Source of the DNA: Pelistega sp.
GTDB lineage: Bacteria > Pseudomonadota > Gammaproteobacteria > Burkholderiales > Burkholderiaceae_B
NCBI GenBank assembly: GCA_030538255.1
Contig: JAUNUI010000003.1
Span: forward strand, 98,777 to 162,776
Length of the DNA stretch: 64,000 bases
Reading direction: 5' to 3'
Part shown: positions 15,760-26,246 of the stretch, in pieces
How the letters are laid out: each line of letters begins with the position of its first letter
Numbering within the stretch: position 1 is the first letter of the stretch
The notes under the pieces: model-generated
Seen by the model: only the letters and a program-made list of their open reading frames with translations
Database searches by the model: none
What the model was told of the DNA's origin: nothing
Made by a program: the position numbers and the translations under genes

Positions 15760-17047
15760 GTTCACCGCTGCATAAGCGGCTGAGAAAATCCCAGTTGCGC
15801 ACATTAAACGTGGTCCATAGTTCACCGCTGCATAAGCGGCTGAGAAATCCGAGGGATTGAATATATTGCTGTGAACGGTGTTCACCGCTGCATAAGCGGC
15901 TGAGAAAATTAAGGGCTGCCAATTAATAGTCCAGAGTAGGTTCACCGCTGCATAAGCGGCTGAGAAATCGGCAAAGTCGGCTCAGGAACGGATACACGAG
16001 TTCACCGCTGCATAAGCGGCTGAGAAACTCTGGTAGGTTTTGACTGAATCACTATTCAGGTTCACCGCTGCATAAGCGGCTGAGAAAAGATGACCTCCAT
16101 CGGCTTGTAGCCAAAAAAAGTTCACCGCTGCATAAGCGGCTGAGAAATAAAGCACCCGCTCCACCACCAAATGCAGCGGGTTCACCGCTGCATAAGCGGC
16201 TGAGAAAATTTGCTTTGTTTTACGTACCAATATGAGCCGGTTCACCGCTGCATAAGCGGCTGAGAAAAAATTGTTCGGCTAATGTCTGACCGTGATTAGG
16301 TTCACCGCTGCATAAGCGGCTGAGAAACTGCCCCTACAGCCGATAAGACACCGCCGATGGTTCACCGCTGCATAAGCGGCTGAGAAATTTAAGATGCACG
16401 GCGGATATATAAGTAAGCGGTTCACCGCTGCATAAGCGGCTGAGAAAGCCCTCAATAATGGCTAGCAGCGTATCAATCGGTTCACCGCTGCATAAGCGGC
16501 TGAGAAATTGGAAAACGCCCTATGAACTGTGGCTAGATAGTTCACCGCTGCATAAGCGGCTGAGAAATTTAGTCTGGTCGTCGCCGATGAGAGTACGAAG
16601 TTCACCGCTGCATAAGCGGCTGAGAAAAAGGACTTTTACTTTTTGAGACGACAGGCTTAGTTCACCGCTGCATAAGCGGCTGAGAAAATCGTCATTAGTA
16701 CTGCTCGTTTCATGCTCTAGTTCACCGCTGCATAAGCGGCTGAGAAACTTGGCAACGTCATTCATTTCCCCTAAATTTCGTTCACCGCTGCATAAGCGGC
16801 TGAGAAAATCATTAAAAAAAGATTCCTTATGAATCAATAGTTCACCGCTGCATAAGCGGCTGAGAAAAATCGCGAGATGATGCAGTGGATTGAGTCTAGG
16901 TTCACCGCTGCATAAGCGGCTGAGAAATGAATATCGACACCATACACTAGGATTTTTTGGTTCACCGCTGCATAAGCGGCTGAGAAATCTTCACCTAACC
17001 ATTCATTGATTGCCTTGAGGTTCACCGCTGCATAAGCGGCTGAGAAA

Positions 17048-17079
17048 ACAAATAATTATGAATATCACAAAGACATGAC
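17048..17079 (+). repeat. Spacer 22, identical to spacer 49
   Basis: The 32-base spacer beginning ACAAATAATTATG is repeated exactly at 18668-18699 (spacer 49), while the neighbouring spacers of the two copies differ. It is the only exact duplicate I found by comparing all 100 spacers by eye. Confidence 0.95.
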
Positions 17080-18667
17080 GTTCACCGCTGCATAAGCGGC
17101 TGAGAAAACCCAAAACACGTAGAGCGGAGGATTTCTTAAGTTCACCGCTGCATAAGCGGCTGAGAAAATTACCTCATCAAGCATAGCTGCTGCTTGATTG
17201 TTCACCGCTGCATAAGCGGCTGAGAAATAAATTTCACAGAATTGCTGGCGGTAGCGTTTGTTCACCGCTGCATAAGCGGCTGAGAAATATTTTTAAAAAA
17301 TCCACCAATGCGCTATAAAGTTCACCGCTGCATAAGCGGCTGAGAAAATCAGAAGGAAATACCTCTTCTGTATTCGGCAGTTCACCGCTGCATAAGCGGC
17401 TGAGAAAATTCTGGAATGATGAGTTGACCCAACACCTCAGTTCACCGCTGCATAAGCGGCTGAGAAAATCATATTAATGTTAAAACAAACATAATTAAGG
17501 TTCACCGCTGCATAAGCGGCTGAGAAATACTGAAGAACTGATCGCTCTAAACAAATCACGTTCACCGCTGCATAAGCGGCTGAGAAAGCTTGAATGCAGT
17601 GGGTATTACTACGGTCTTTGTTCACCGCTGCATAAGCGGCTGAGAAAATTTTCGTGCTGAATAATTACGCTCGCTAGTTGTTCACCGCTGCATAAGCGGC
17701 TGAGAAAAACAATCAGAGATGCTGGTTTAGTGGGCTCATGTTCACCGCTGCATAAGCGGCTGAGAAATGGTCTCGAATGCTCGTCGCCGCTGCGCCTGAG
17801 TTCACCGCTGCATAAGCGGCTGAGAAACGCATTTAAAGACGGCGAAGTGCTTACCTATAGTTCACCGCTGCATAAGCGGCTGAGAAATCAAGGCGTTTGC
17901 CGTCTACATCTCGGATAACGTTCACCGCTGCATAAGCGGCTGAGAAAGAAGACCAGTTAAAAGCTGGCGTAGTAGATATGTTCACCGCTGCATAAGCGGC
18001 TGAGAAAATGCCACTGCACCAACTGGGCTATACATGTCCGTTCACCGCTGCATAAGCGGCTGAGAAAACCCAACGCGCTTGCTGTGCGATTGCGTTGATG
18101 TTCACCGCTGCATAAGCGGCTGAGAAACTTTTCACTGCTTACCAGACGGCTTGTACTTAGTTCACCGCTGCATAAGCGGCTGAGAAATTACTAACCGAGT
18201 GATTAAGAAGCACGACTCAGTTCACCGCTGCATAAGCGGCTGAGAAAATTATGACCTTGCAAAAGTCCACAGTGATTTTGTTCACCGCTGCATAAGCGGC
18301 TGAGAAATTAAGGCTCGCACTACTAAGCGGAGATGTAATGTTCACCGCTGCATAAGCGGCTGAGAAAAGGATAGCACCTGCACCCAACTCAACTAAGTGG
18401 TTCACCGCTGCATAAGCGGCTGAGAAATACCCCATGCGCAAACAGAAATCCAAGACCGCGTTCACCGCTGCATAAGCGGCTGAGAAATACAACATCAGGC
18501 AAGAGCCCCGTCACTGGATGTTCACCGCTGCATAAGCGGCTGAGAAATGCAAGTCAGGATGATTTTCCAAGCACAGCACGTTCACCGCTGCATAAGCGGC
18601 TGAGAAAATTCGTGGGATGGTGAACAGTGGATTATTAAAGTTCACCGCTGCATAAGCGGCTGAGAAA

Positions 18668-18699
18668 ACAAATAATTATGAATATCACAAAGACATGAC
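18668..18699 (+). repeat. Spacer 49, identical to spacer 22
   Basis: Second copy of the spacer at 17048-17079, 27 repeat units away. Flanking spacers are unrelated, so a simple block duplication of several units is not seen. Confidence 0.95.
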
Positions 18700-21080
18700 G
18701 TTCACCGCTGCATAAGCGGCTGAGAAAGATGTATTTGCAAAAATTGATGCTATACGAGCGTTCACCGCTGCATAAGCGGCTGAGAAATTTAGTCGTTGGA
18801 ATGATGTTTTTACACTCCGGTTCACCGCTGCATAAGCGGCTGAGAAAACTAAAGCCAGCTTCATTGCCCGCTTGATTCTGTTCACCGCTGCATAAGCGGC
18901 TGAGAAACTTATAAATCGCCTGCAGCGCAGGACTAGACTGTTCACCGCTGCATAAGCGGCTGAGAAATTAATATGGGTAATGCCTGGCACTCTCGCTACG
19001 TTCACCGCTGCATAAGCGGCTGAGAAATGTAATGTTCTGTACCGCATCCGCTTGATAACGTTCACCGCTGCATAAGCGGCTGAGAAATAATAAATTTCTT
19101 ATTGGGGGTTTTTATTTTTGTTCACCGCTGCATAAGCGGCTGAGAAAGCGCTAATTCAGCTTCGTGTCGCTCCTGCTCTGTTCACCGCTGCATAAGCGGC
19201 TGAGAAAAACGCCCTGAATGTCGTCCGTCAAGCTTGCGCGTTCACCGCTGCATAAGCGGCTGAGAAAATCTGGGCCAGTCAAGAACTGCGTATTACCCTG
19301 TTCACCGCTGCATAAGCGGCTGAGAAAAAATCGGGTCATAGCCGTACATATGTTTAACCGTTCACCGCTGCATAAGCGGCTGAGAAATTAGATGTAGCAA
19401 AACAAGATGCTAAAGTACCGTTCACCGCTGCATAAGCGGCTGAGAAATTCATATTTATATTTACGACTGGTTTTTAATGGTTCACCGCTGCATAAGCGGC
19501 TGAGAAATTATTAGGTGCTTTTAATCACACGTTCGATGCGTTCACCGCTGCATAAGCGGCTGAGAAATTACGCTCGGCTTCTGCTTTGCGTTGTTGCTCG
19601 TTCACCGCTGCATAAGCGGCTGAGAAAACAAAAGTAGATGGCTTATCTGTACGTAAAGTGTTCACCGCTGCATAAGCGGCTGAGAAATCTGACGTTGGGC
19701 ATCCGAAGCTAAGAGAACGGTTCACCGCTGCATAAGCGGCTGAGAAAGTTGATTGTATCTACTGTTCCGTTAGCATAAAGTTCACCGCTGCATAAGCGGC
19801 TGAGAAATATCATCTACGCTTATCCAATCGTTAAATTTAGTTCACCGCTGCATAAGCGGCTGAGAAATTCGGGTGGTTTTGAGTTTGAAACTATTTAAAG
19901 TTCACCGCTGCATAAGCGGCTGAGAAAATACTCTTTTACGCAATGGTAACCCTAACCGTGTTCACCGCTGCATAAGCGGCTGAGAAATCGTGAAATACTG
20001 CAGCTTTGGGGCAATGAGTGTTCACCGCTGCATAAGCGGCTGAGAAAAAAGCGCGAATTACTCGGTTTGACTGATCAAGGTTCACCGCTGCATAAGCGGC
20101 TGAGAAAATTGGTCACGACTCTTCCACGCGCTCACAGTAGTTCACCGCTGCATAAGCGGCTGAGAAAATATCATCATGATGTTTTTTTTCATCAAAATGG
20201 TTCACCGCTGCATAAGCGGCTGAGAAAAAGATTTGAAAATGATATCGTCAATTTTCTTGGTTCACCGCTGCATAAGCGGCTGAGAAATTCGACTTATTGA
20301 CCTTCTCCTGTGCGACTTCGTTCACCGCTGCATAAGCGGCTGAGAAAAGAACAGAGAACAGCGAACTCGTATTATCCTGGTTCACCGCTGCATAAGCGGC
20401 TGAGAAAAGTGACCCAAGCATCGCCTTCGTGTTTAAGGTGTTCACCGCTGCATAAGCGGCTGAGAAATCCACGTCAAAGTCACGTGCTGCACAGATTTCG
20501 TTCACCGCTGCATAAGCGGCTGAGAAATTCTCATACCGCTTAAAACCTCGTGAGTACGTGTTCACCGCTGCATAAGCGGCTGAGAAACTGAGAATATTAG
20601 TCAGTTTATCGATGTGGTGGGTTCACCGCTGCATAAGCGGCTGAGAAATCACTAATTAAATTGAATACTAGGCTTACCACGTTCACCGCTGCATAAGCGG
20701 CTGAGAAACGACATCAATGACCGTCTACATCGGTAAATCCGTTCACCGCTGCATAAGCGGCTGAGAAATTATTAAATTAAACTTTTTGCATCGTCTTGTT
20801 GTTCACCGCTGCATAAGCGGCTGAGAAATCCGAAAATATCAGACAAGGCAGGGCGCTGTGGTTCACTGCTGCATAAGCGGCTGAGAAAAGACAGCACAGC
20901 AATGAGCATAACAACTAAAAGTTCACCGCTGCATAAGCGGCTGAGAAAAGTAGATGGGATCGACTGGTTTTACGAAGCTGGTTCACCGCTGCATAAGCGG
21001 CTGAGAAACTGTAGATAATGAAATCCCACTGTGTTCATAGGTTCACCGCTGCATAAGCGGCTGAGAAAAAGCGCATCTGC

Positions 21081-21168
21081 AGCCTGGTCGCGCGTGTAAC
21101 GTTCACCGAGCTTTACAGGTTTTTGAACCCCTTTTACTTCAGCCTGGTCGCGCGTGTAACGTTCACCG
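21081..21168 (+). repeat. Off-register spacer insertion with 28-bp target duplication
   Basis: A 28-bp sequence made of the last 20 bases of spacer 89 plus the first 8 of the next repeat (21081-21108) is repeated exactly at 21141-21168. The two copies bracket a unique 32-bp segment (21109-21140). The 28 + 32 geometry is exactly that of a normal spacer acquisition, but displaced 20 bp upstream of the true repeat boundary. Confidence 0.93.
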
Positions 21169-21788
21169 CTGCATAAGCGGCTGAGAAATCCGCGACACGC
21201 CAGACTTGCGGAGCTTCGTCGTTCACCGCTGCATAAGCGGCTGAGAAACTATGCTCAGCTTAGCATTGTGACGGTTGATGGTTCACCGCTGCATAAGCGG
21301 CTGAGAAATTAGTTACCAAGTCCCAATTAATGAAGTCCCAGTTCACCGCTGCATAAGCGGCTGAGAAATTAAGGAAGCGCTAGCCCTTCGAGTGCTTGAC
21401 GTTCACCGCTGCATAAGCGGCTGAGAAAGTAAGAAACTCTGGTTTAATCGGGTCATATGAGTTCACCGCTGCATAAGCGGCTGAGAAAATATTCATGATC
21501 AGCTACTGAGTCTAGCAAAGGTTCACCGCTGCATAAGCGGCTGAGAAATTATAAATAGCGTCTAACTGCTCGCCAATGTCGTTCACCGCTGCATAAGCGG
21601 CTGAGAAAAAAACAAGTGGACGAAGAGTTCGCTGAGCTGGGTTCACCGCTGCATAAGCGGCTGAGAAATGATCACGGAGCGTGAAATAGAAACAATGCTT
21701 GTTCACCGCTGCATAAGCGGCTGAGAAAAAACAATTTTTAGAAAGCGTCACCAGATAGCCGTTCACCGCTGCATAAGCTGTTAAGAGC

Positions 21789-21985
21789 AAAGACAAAGAT
21801 TTATTCAATATTTATAAATTATTTAATACTGTATAAGTAGTAAACATGCGTATTTGATTTTTATTTAAATCTGGAGTTTTATTAAGCTTTAGTCAGTAAA
21901 TTTGCGAATATTTACTGTAATGAGAAGTCATGCAGTAATCACACTCAATATAAGAAGTTGCTTTAACTAGCACCGCCCGACAACA
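21789..21985. other. A/T-rich trailer beyond the CRISPR array
   Basis: About 200 bases, strongly A/T-rich, with no gene and no further repeat-like copies that I can see. It separates the leader-distal array end from the convergent DUF2786 gene. Confidence 0.5.
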
Positions 21986-22684
21986 TCACCCAATCATCTT
22001 CTGCCCCTTATCCCTTCCGACACCCTGATCAATCTTCACTTGTGCGCCATCGTGTTCACCGGCATGATATGAGCGCCAATCACTTTCATTTAATCGCAGT
22101 CCTTGATTTCTCTGTATGCGATCAATCGCATAGGTGGCAGGGTATTTCTCTTCAATATAACGATTAATCAAGTTAAGTTCATTCGTGTTTTGAATAGCAA
22201 ATTTCTTGATGGTTTGATAGACAGCATTAACCCAGGCATCACAATACAGATCAGCGCGGCGTGTTTTGGTGGCGCGGGTTTTGCAACGATGTAGGTGTAT
22301 TTTGATATACTCGGCGCGGTTTTTCTTGAGTTGGCGATACAGCACATTGAAAGCATATTGTGCCAGTTCATTATGTGGTCGAACACCGACAAATACCCAA
22401 TGATTCAGATCGAGATCGTGTAATACTTTACAATTAAATAAATAGCCAATATGTCCCGCGAGATAACATTCATACTCAGGCGGTTGGTGGTTACCGCTGC
22501 CGATACTAATCTGTTCATTAACACCATGCAAGGCGATGTCTTCCTGGCTGAGCTTATATTGACGCATGAGTTTGTGCGCCTGGCGTAATGCGGCCGCGGC
22601 TTCATATTGGTTACTGCTTTTAGATAGGGCAAGGCATTTCTTGATTTTGTCGATAATCTTGGCTTGATTGATTGAGTGTTCCAT
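21986..22684 (-). CDS. DUF2786 domain protein (phage/plasmid-type)
   Basis: 232 residues. The N-terminal IIDKIKKCLALSKSSNQYEAAAALRQAHKLMRQYKLSQEDI is the DUF2786 signature. The C-terminal half (about 60-200) resembles the accompanying DUF7168-type region. It ends with a basic, Gly-rich tail. No catalytic motif is evident. Such proteins are frequent in Mu-like phages and plasmids, so this is probably a remnant of a mobile element. It is transcribed toward the array end. TAGGAGATTTTAA upstream of the ATG gives a good ribosome binding site. Biochemical function unknown. Confidence 0.75.
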   Translation of the reverse strand: MEHSINQAKIIDKIKKCLALSKSSNQYEAAAALRQAHKLMRQYKLSQEDIALHGVNEQISIGSGNHQPPEYECYLAGHIGYLFNCKVLHDLDLNHWVFVGVRPHNELAQYAFNVLYRQLKKNRAEYIKIHLHRCKTRATKTRRADLYCDAWVNAVYQTIKKFAIQNTNELNLINRYIEEKYPATYAIDRIQRNQGLRLNESDWRSYHAGEHDGAQVKIDQGVGRDKGQKMIG

Positions 22685-23168
22685 TTAAAATCTCCTAATA
22701 ATTTCTAATACAGTTGCTATACGCATGTATAAATACGGTTCAATAATGTGTATGCCTTCCAACGGCAATGTGGCTATACGCAAATTTTGCGTGTATAGAA
22801 GAATCCAGCAGTCACGCTGACTGGACAAGTTAGCTATGCATAAATCACATACGCATAAAAAAGCCCCGCTGTTTTTAAGCGAGGCTTTGTGGGTATAGAC
22901 TGACGAGATAATGTATTTTGGTATAAGGGCTTACCGACAATAGGACTTTGTATACGCGGACTGAGAGTTCAAGGTCCTTTGCTATAGCGGATTACTGTCG
23001 ATTCATTGCGTTTGCTTATCTCCATTGACTCTTGTTGGTGTGCTGTGGCAATTACTAATAATCGTGAATCTGACATATTAAGTAATTATAATGAAGGCTA
23101 AATTAATGCTTTAGCTTGTATACTGGGCTAACTGGGCTGGTTGCTGAGTAATTGTTTGGTGTATAGAT
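22685..23168. promoter_or_regulatory. Divergent intergenic region with TATACGC motifs and palindrome
   Basis: About 480 bases between divergent genes. The motif (C)TATACGC appears at 22717 and 22774, its inverse GCGTGTATAG at 22789-22798, and related forms at 22951 and 22982. CTATACGCAAA and TTTGCGTGTATAG form one interrupted palindrome (22774-22798), a plausible operator. A hairpin AGCCCCGCT/AGCGAGGCT at 22862-22886 has its T-run on the minus strand, so it would end a leftward transcript. Confidence 0.45.
22854..22888 (-). terminator. Hairpin with minus-strand T-run
   Basis: AAGCCCCGCT and AAGCGAGGCTT pair around GTTTTT with one mismatch; on the minus strand the stem is followed by TTTTTTAT. 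No leftward gene precedes it, so it may end a short unrecognised RNA starting between 22890 and 23168, or be left over from a lost gene. Confidence 0.5.
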
Positions 23169-23180
23169 GTGGATAATCGA

Positions 23181-25415
23181 ATGAACTTTAAATTTCAACC
23201 AATGCTTTATTGTTTTCAAGCAACACCATCTTTTTCTCAAGCACGGTTAGATCATAAACATATGGTAAGTGGGGTGACTAGCGGTCTAGCGGCCCTAGCA
23301 TTCGCAGTGCTATCACCTTTGGCTCTAGCTCAGACTACTCAGAATCCTCAAGCTACTCAAGCTACGCAAACCGCCCAAGCTTCTCAATCTACTCATGGCC
23401 ATCAGGCTAGTACCGATCAGTTGCTCGCCCCTCTAGTGATTGCAGATAATCCACATCCTTTTCAAGCTTTCACAGTAAACCCGAAAAACCTACACCTTAA
23501 ATTACTGCATATCAATGACCATCATTCCATGCTCGAGGCGTCACCCTTACAGATAAAAATAAGAGTGCCTAACTCGGATGAATTAAAGACGGTTTCAGTG
23601 GAGTTGGGTGGTATTGCGCGCATAAAGACGGCAATTGACGATATTACGCAAGATTTGTTGCAGGCGCGCGAGCATATTGATGAGCCAACGCAAGCTAATA
23701 CGAAAGCTCATACGCAAGCTACAACTCAAGCCAATACACAAGCTGCTATGTCTAGTAATGCGCTTCGTCATAAGAATACGCCTAGTAATACGCCTGACGA
23801 TAAATCGAACGCTTTACCTGGCGTTAAGCGCAATAATCCCTATGAGGTGCTGAAATTGCACGCTGGGGATGCGCTAACTGGGAGCCTTTATTATACCCTA
23901 ATACAGGGTAAGGCGGATGCAGATTTGATGAATTTGATCTGCTTTGATGCCATGGTTTTGGGTAACCATGAGTTCGATGAAGGGGACCTTGCCCTGGCAA
24001 ATTTTATCGAGGCCTTACACTTAAGCCCAGACTGTCAAACCGCTATCTTATCGGCTAATCTAGAGCCAGGCGATAAGTCACCGTTACAACAATTTCCGAT
24101 TAAGCCTTATCAACTGTATGAAAAAGGCGGTGAGCAAGTAGCCGTCATTGGCATAAGTTCCACGATCGCTACGATGCATGCGTCACGACCTGACCCAGGT
24201 ACGATTTTGTCTAATGAGTTAGTCATTTTGCGTGAGCTCGTGCAGAAGCTAAAGCAACAAGGTATCACGCGAATTATTCTCTTAAGCCATATGGGTTACG
24301 ATGAGGATAAGCGCATGGCACAAGTGATTCCTGAGCTTGATGTGATCGTGGGTGGCCACTCTCATTCTTTATTAGGGCCTGAACAACTTAAGGAGTATGG
24401 GCTTGCACCACAAGGGGAGTACCCAACACGCTTAAGTAATATCGATGGCGACTTAGTGTGTATTGTCCAGGCTTGGCAATACAGTGCTGTATTGGGGGAG
24501 TTGGATATTGTATTCGGACCTGATGGTAAGTTACTCAGTTGTGAGGGTCAGCCTCATCTACTTATTGGTGATGAGTTTCATAGCAAGGGCGTAAAACTCA
24601 GCGATGAGCGCAATCAAGTTGTGCTGCAAGACTTAGCGCGTACCAAGGCATGGCGCATTACTGAAAAGTCAGCGCAAGCTGAACGCTTACTGCAACCGTA
24701 TCGTGAACAAATTCAAGCGTTTGCTAATCAAGATGTGGCGCATGCGGAGGTAAATTTTTGCTCGCGTCGTGTCCCTGGTTCCACACGCGATCAAGTGGCA
24801 TCAACGATTGCTGATTGCGAGCAAGATACCCAACTACAAAACCATGGCGGTGCTATCCAGCAATTAGTCGCTTATGCTTTCTTAGAACAAGGGCAAAAGT
24901 TTGGCGGTGCTGACATTGCTATTGTGAATGGCGGTGGCGTACGTACTGATGTTGCTGCAGGTTCTGTTACCGTGGGCACTGTTTATCAGGTGCTGCCTTT
25001 TAGAAATACCTTGGTGCGAGTGCAGATGACCGGGCATGAGCTTAAACGCGTTGTCGAAGAGGCGCTTTCTGCGGTTTACTTAGGTTCCACCGGATCTTAT
25101 CCCTATGCGGCTAATCTGCGCTGGCATGTGAATATGAAAGCAGGGCATGGCAAGAAGCTGACGCAACTCGAAATTAAGAATGCGCAAAATGAGTGGATGC
25201 CTCTGGATCTAGAACGAACGTATGCGGTTGTCACTAGCGACTTTTTGGCCGATGGAAAAGATGGCTACCGTACCTTCTCACTCATAGAGGCGGAGAAAAA
25301 GGCCAACACCTACGTAGTCTATGCCGATGCCTTCTTACGTTATGTGCAATCGCATACAAAACTTGCAAAACTCCCTACAAGTGATTACAGCACGCAAAGT
25401 TTTATTGATAGATAG
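23181..25415 (+). CDS. Periplasmic 5'-nucleotidase / metallophosphatase (UshA/NadN-like)
   Basis: About 744 residues. A hydrophobic segment GLAALAFAVLSPLALA around residues 31-46 looks like a signal peptide with a long N-region. The calcineurin-like phosphoesterase domain follows with LLHINDHHSML, GNHEFDEG and GGHSHSLL. A C-terminal 5'-nucleotidase domain has NGGGVRTDVAAGSVTVGTVYQVLPF and DFLADGKDGY. It likely hydrolyses nucleotides or NAD outside the inner membrane. A Thr/Gln/Ala-rich insert (about residues 165-205) sits within the catalytic domain. Start is uncertain: GTG 23169 and ATG 23181 are both possible and no clear Shine-Dalgarno is present. Confidence 0.85.
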   Translation: MNFKFQPMLYCFQATPSFSQARLDHKHMVSGVTSGLAALAFAVLSPLALAQTTQNPQATQATQTAQASQSTHGHQASTDQLLAPLVIADNPHPFQAFTVNPKNLHLKLLHINDHHSMLEASPLQIKIRVPNSDELKTVSVELGGIARIKTAIDDITQDLLQAREHIDEPTQANTKAHTQATTQANTQAAMSSNALRHKNTPSNTPDDKSNALPGVKRNNPYEVLKLHAGDALTGSLYYTLIQGKADADLMNLICFDAMVLGNHEFDEGDLALANFIEALHLSPDCQTAILSANLEPGDKSPLQQFPIKPYQLYEKGGEQVAVIGISSTIATMHASRPDPGTILSNELVILRELVQKLKQQGITRIILLSHMGYDEDKRMAQVIPELDVIVGGHSHSLLGPEQLKEYGLAPQGEYPTRLSNIDGDLVCIVQAWQYSAVLGELDIVFGPDGKLLSCEGQPHLLIGDEFHSKGVKLSDERNQVVLQDLARTKAWRITEKSAQAERLLQPYREQIQAFANQDVAHAEVNFCSRRVPGSTRDQVASTIADCEQDTQLQNHGGAIQQLVAYAFLEQGQKFGGADIAIVNGGGVRTDVAAGSVTVGTVYQVLPFRNTLVRVQMTGHELKRVVEEALSAVYLGSTGSYPYAANLRWHVNMKAGHGKKLTQLEIKNAQNEWMPLDLERTYAVVTSDFLADGKDGYRTFSLIEAEKKANTYVVYADAFLRYVQSHTKLAKLPTSDYSTQSFIDR

Positions 25416-25580
25416 GCGATAATTGCCGAGAGTGCTCTGGACTCCATCACAAACTTAGTATCTGAATGCTTGCCTCGTGATTTTGCTTAGCGCTTAACAT
25501 TCGATCAGTAGACCTTAGAACGCTCTCTTTTTGCAAAAGTAAGGGGAGTATTCGTTTATCCAATGCGTAAGGAATCTCAT

Positions 25581-26246
25581 ATGAAATCCCAAGTAAAGCT
25601 GCCTACACAGGTCCAGCGTCGGAAGTTTTTAGCCTATACTTTGGGTATGGTTTTAATTTCTTCATCAGTGTTATGGGCGAACTCATCAGCGAATGCTCAA
25701 TCCAATCCGAACATCCTGACTGAAGCTAAGCGGCCTTCGCATGCGGAATTATATAAAGCACTGCAAGAAGGCGGCTTAGTCATCTACTTTCGCCATGGTC
25801 GCACGAATAAAGGCGGGGTCGATAATATTGAGTGGCCACGTACACAACAGCGCCTTTTATCTGAACAAGGCGAAGCGCAGTCCCGAAGGATTGGCGAGGC
25901 CTTTAAGCGCCATGGTTTTGCGGTGGGTGAGGTATTGTCGAGTCCATTTGCACGGTGTCATGATATGGCGGTAATCGCTTTTGGACGAACCGAAGACAGG
26001 ATAGAATTGCTCGGTATCTTGTCTGAATCTTCTGGCCGTGATGCGCGTGCAGAGTATTCAATCAATTTGGTGAATCAGGCTGTGCCACTCGGACAGAATC
26101 GTATTATTGTGGGGCATAGTTCGAATATTCGCGAAAGCACAGGGGAGTCTGTTGGTGAAGGCGATGCGGTGGTGCTACGTCCTAGTACGAAGGGGACGCA
26201 AGTGCTAGCTGTCTTAAGTCCTGAAGATTGGGATGCTTTGCAGTAG
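25581..26246 (+). CDS. Exported histidine phosphatase family protein
   Basis: 221 residues. RRKFLAYTLGMVLISSSVLWANSSANA is a signal peptide, with twin arginines but a weak Tat consensus. The phosphatase core has IYFRHGRTN (phospho-acceptor His) near residue 72, SSPFARCHDM, and a late IIVGHSSN containing the second catalytic His. Probably a periplasmic phosphatase of unknown substrate, of the kind often called phosphoglycerate mutase-like. ATG 25581 is preferred because AAGGA lies seven bases upstream; ATG 25563 is in frame. The preceding nucleotidase suggests a shared role in periplasmic phosphate or nucleotide scavenging (inference). Confidence 0.8.
   Translation: MKSQVKLPTQVQRRKFLAYTLGMVLISSSVLWANSSANAQSNPNILTEAKRPSHAELYKALQEGGLVIYFRHGRTNKGGVDNIEWPRTQQRLLSEQGEAQSRRIGEAFKRHGFAVGEVLSSPFARCHDMAVIAFGRTEDRIELLGILSESSGRDARAEYSINLVNQAVPLGQNRIIVGHSSNIRESTGESVGEGDAVVLRPSTKGTQVLAVLSPEDWDALQ

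Larger units (their letters stand above)
15760..21788 (+). CRISPR. Type I-F CRISPR array, 101 repeat positions
   Basis: A 28-bp repeat beginning GTTCACCG and ending CTGAGAAA, with hairpin CCGCT-GCATA-AGCGG, alternates with 32-bp spacers. Repeats 1-81 start at 15760 and every 60 bases to 20560. One 33-bp spacer shifts the phase to 20621, then repeats continue every 60 to 21761. There are 100 spacer-length segments. Repeat position 90 (21101) is only an 8-bp stump created by an off-register insertion. The repeat at 20861 has C7 changed to T, and the last repeat (21761-21788) is degenerate at its 3' end, the usual leader-distal sign. Orientation agrees with other I-F arrays, so crRNAs read on the plus strand. 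Confidence 0.99.

Noticed and set aside
21109-21140. Reading the anomaly at 21101 as a mutated normal repeat
   Set aside because: Exact 28-bp flanking duplication and exact 32-bp insert length fit integration, not point decay of a repeat.
15686-21808. Many open frames within the CRISPR region, in both directions, with recurring FSAAYAAVN, FLSRLCSGE or SPLHKRLR peptides
   Set aside because: They are the repeat translated in different frames; the 60-bp period keeps frames open. No ribosome binding sites or gene-like sequence.
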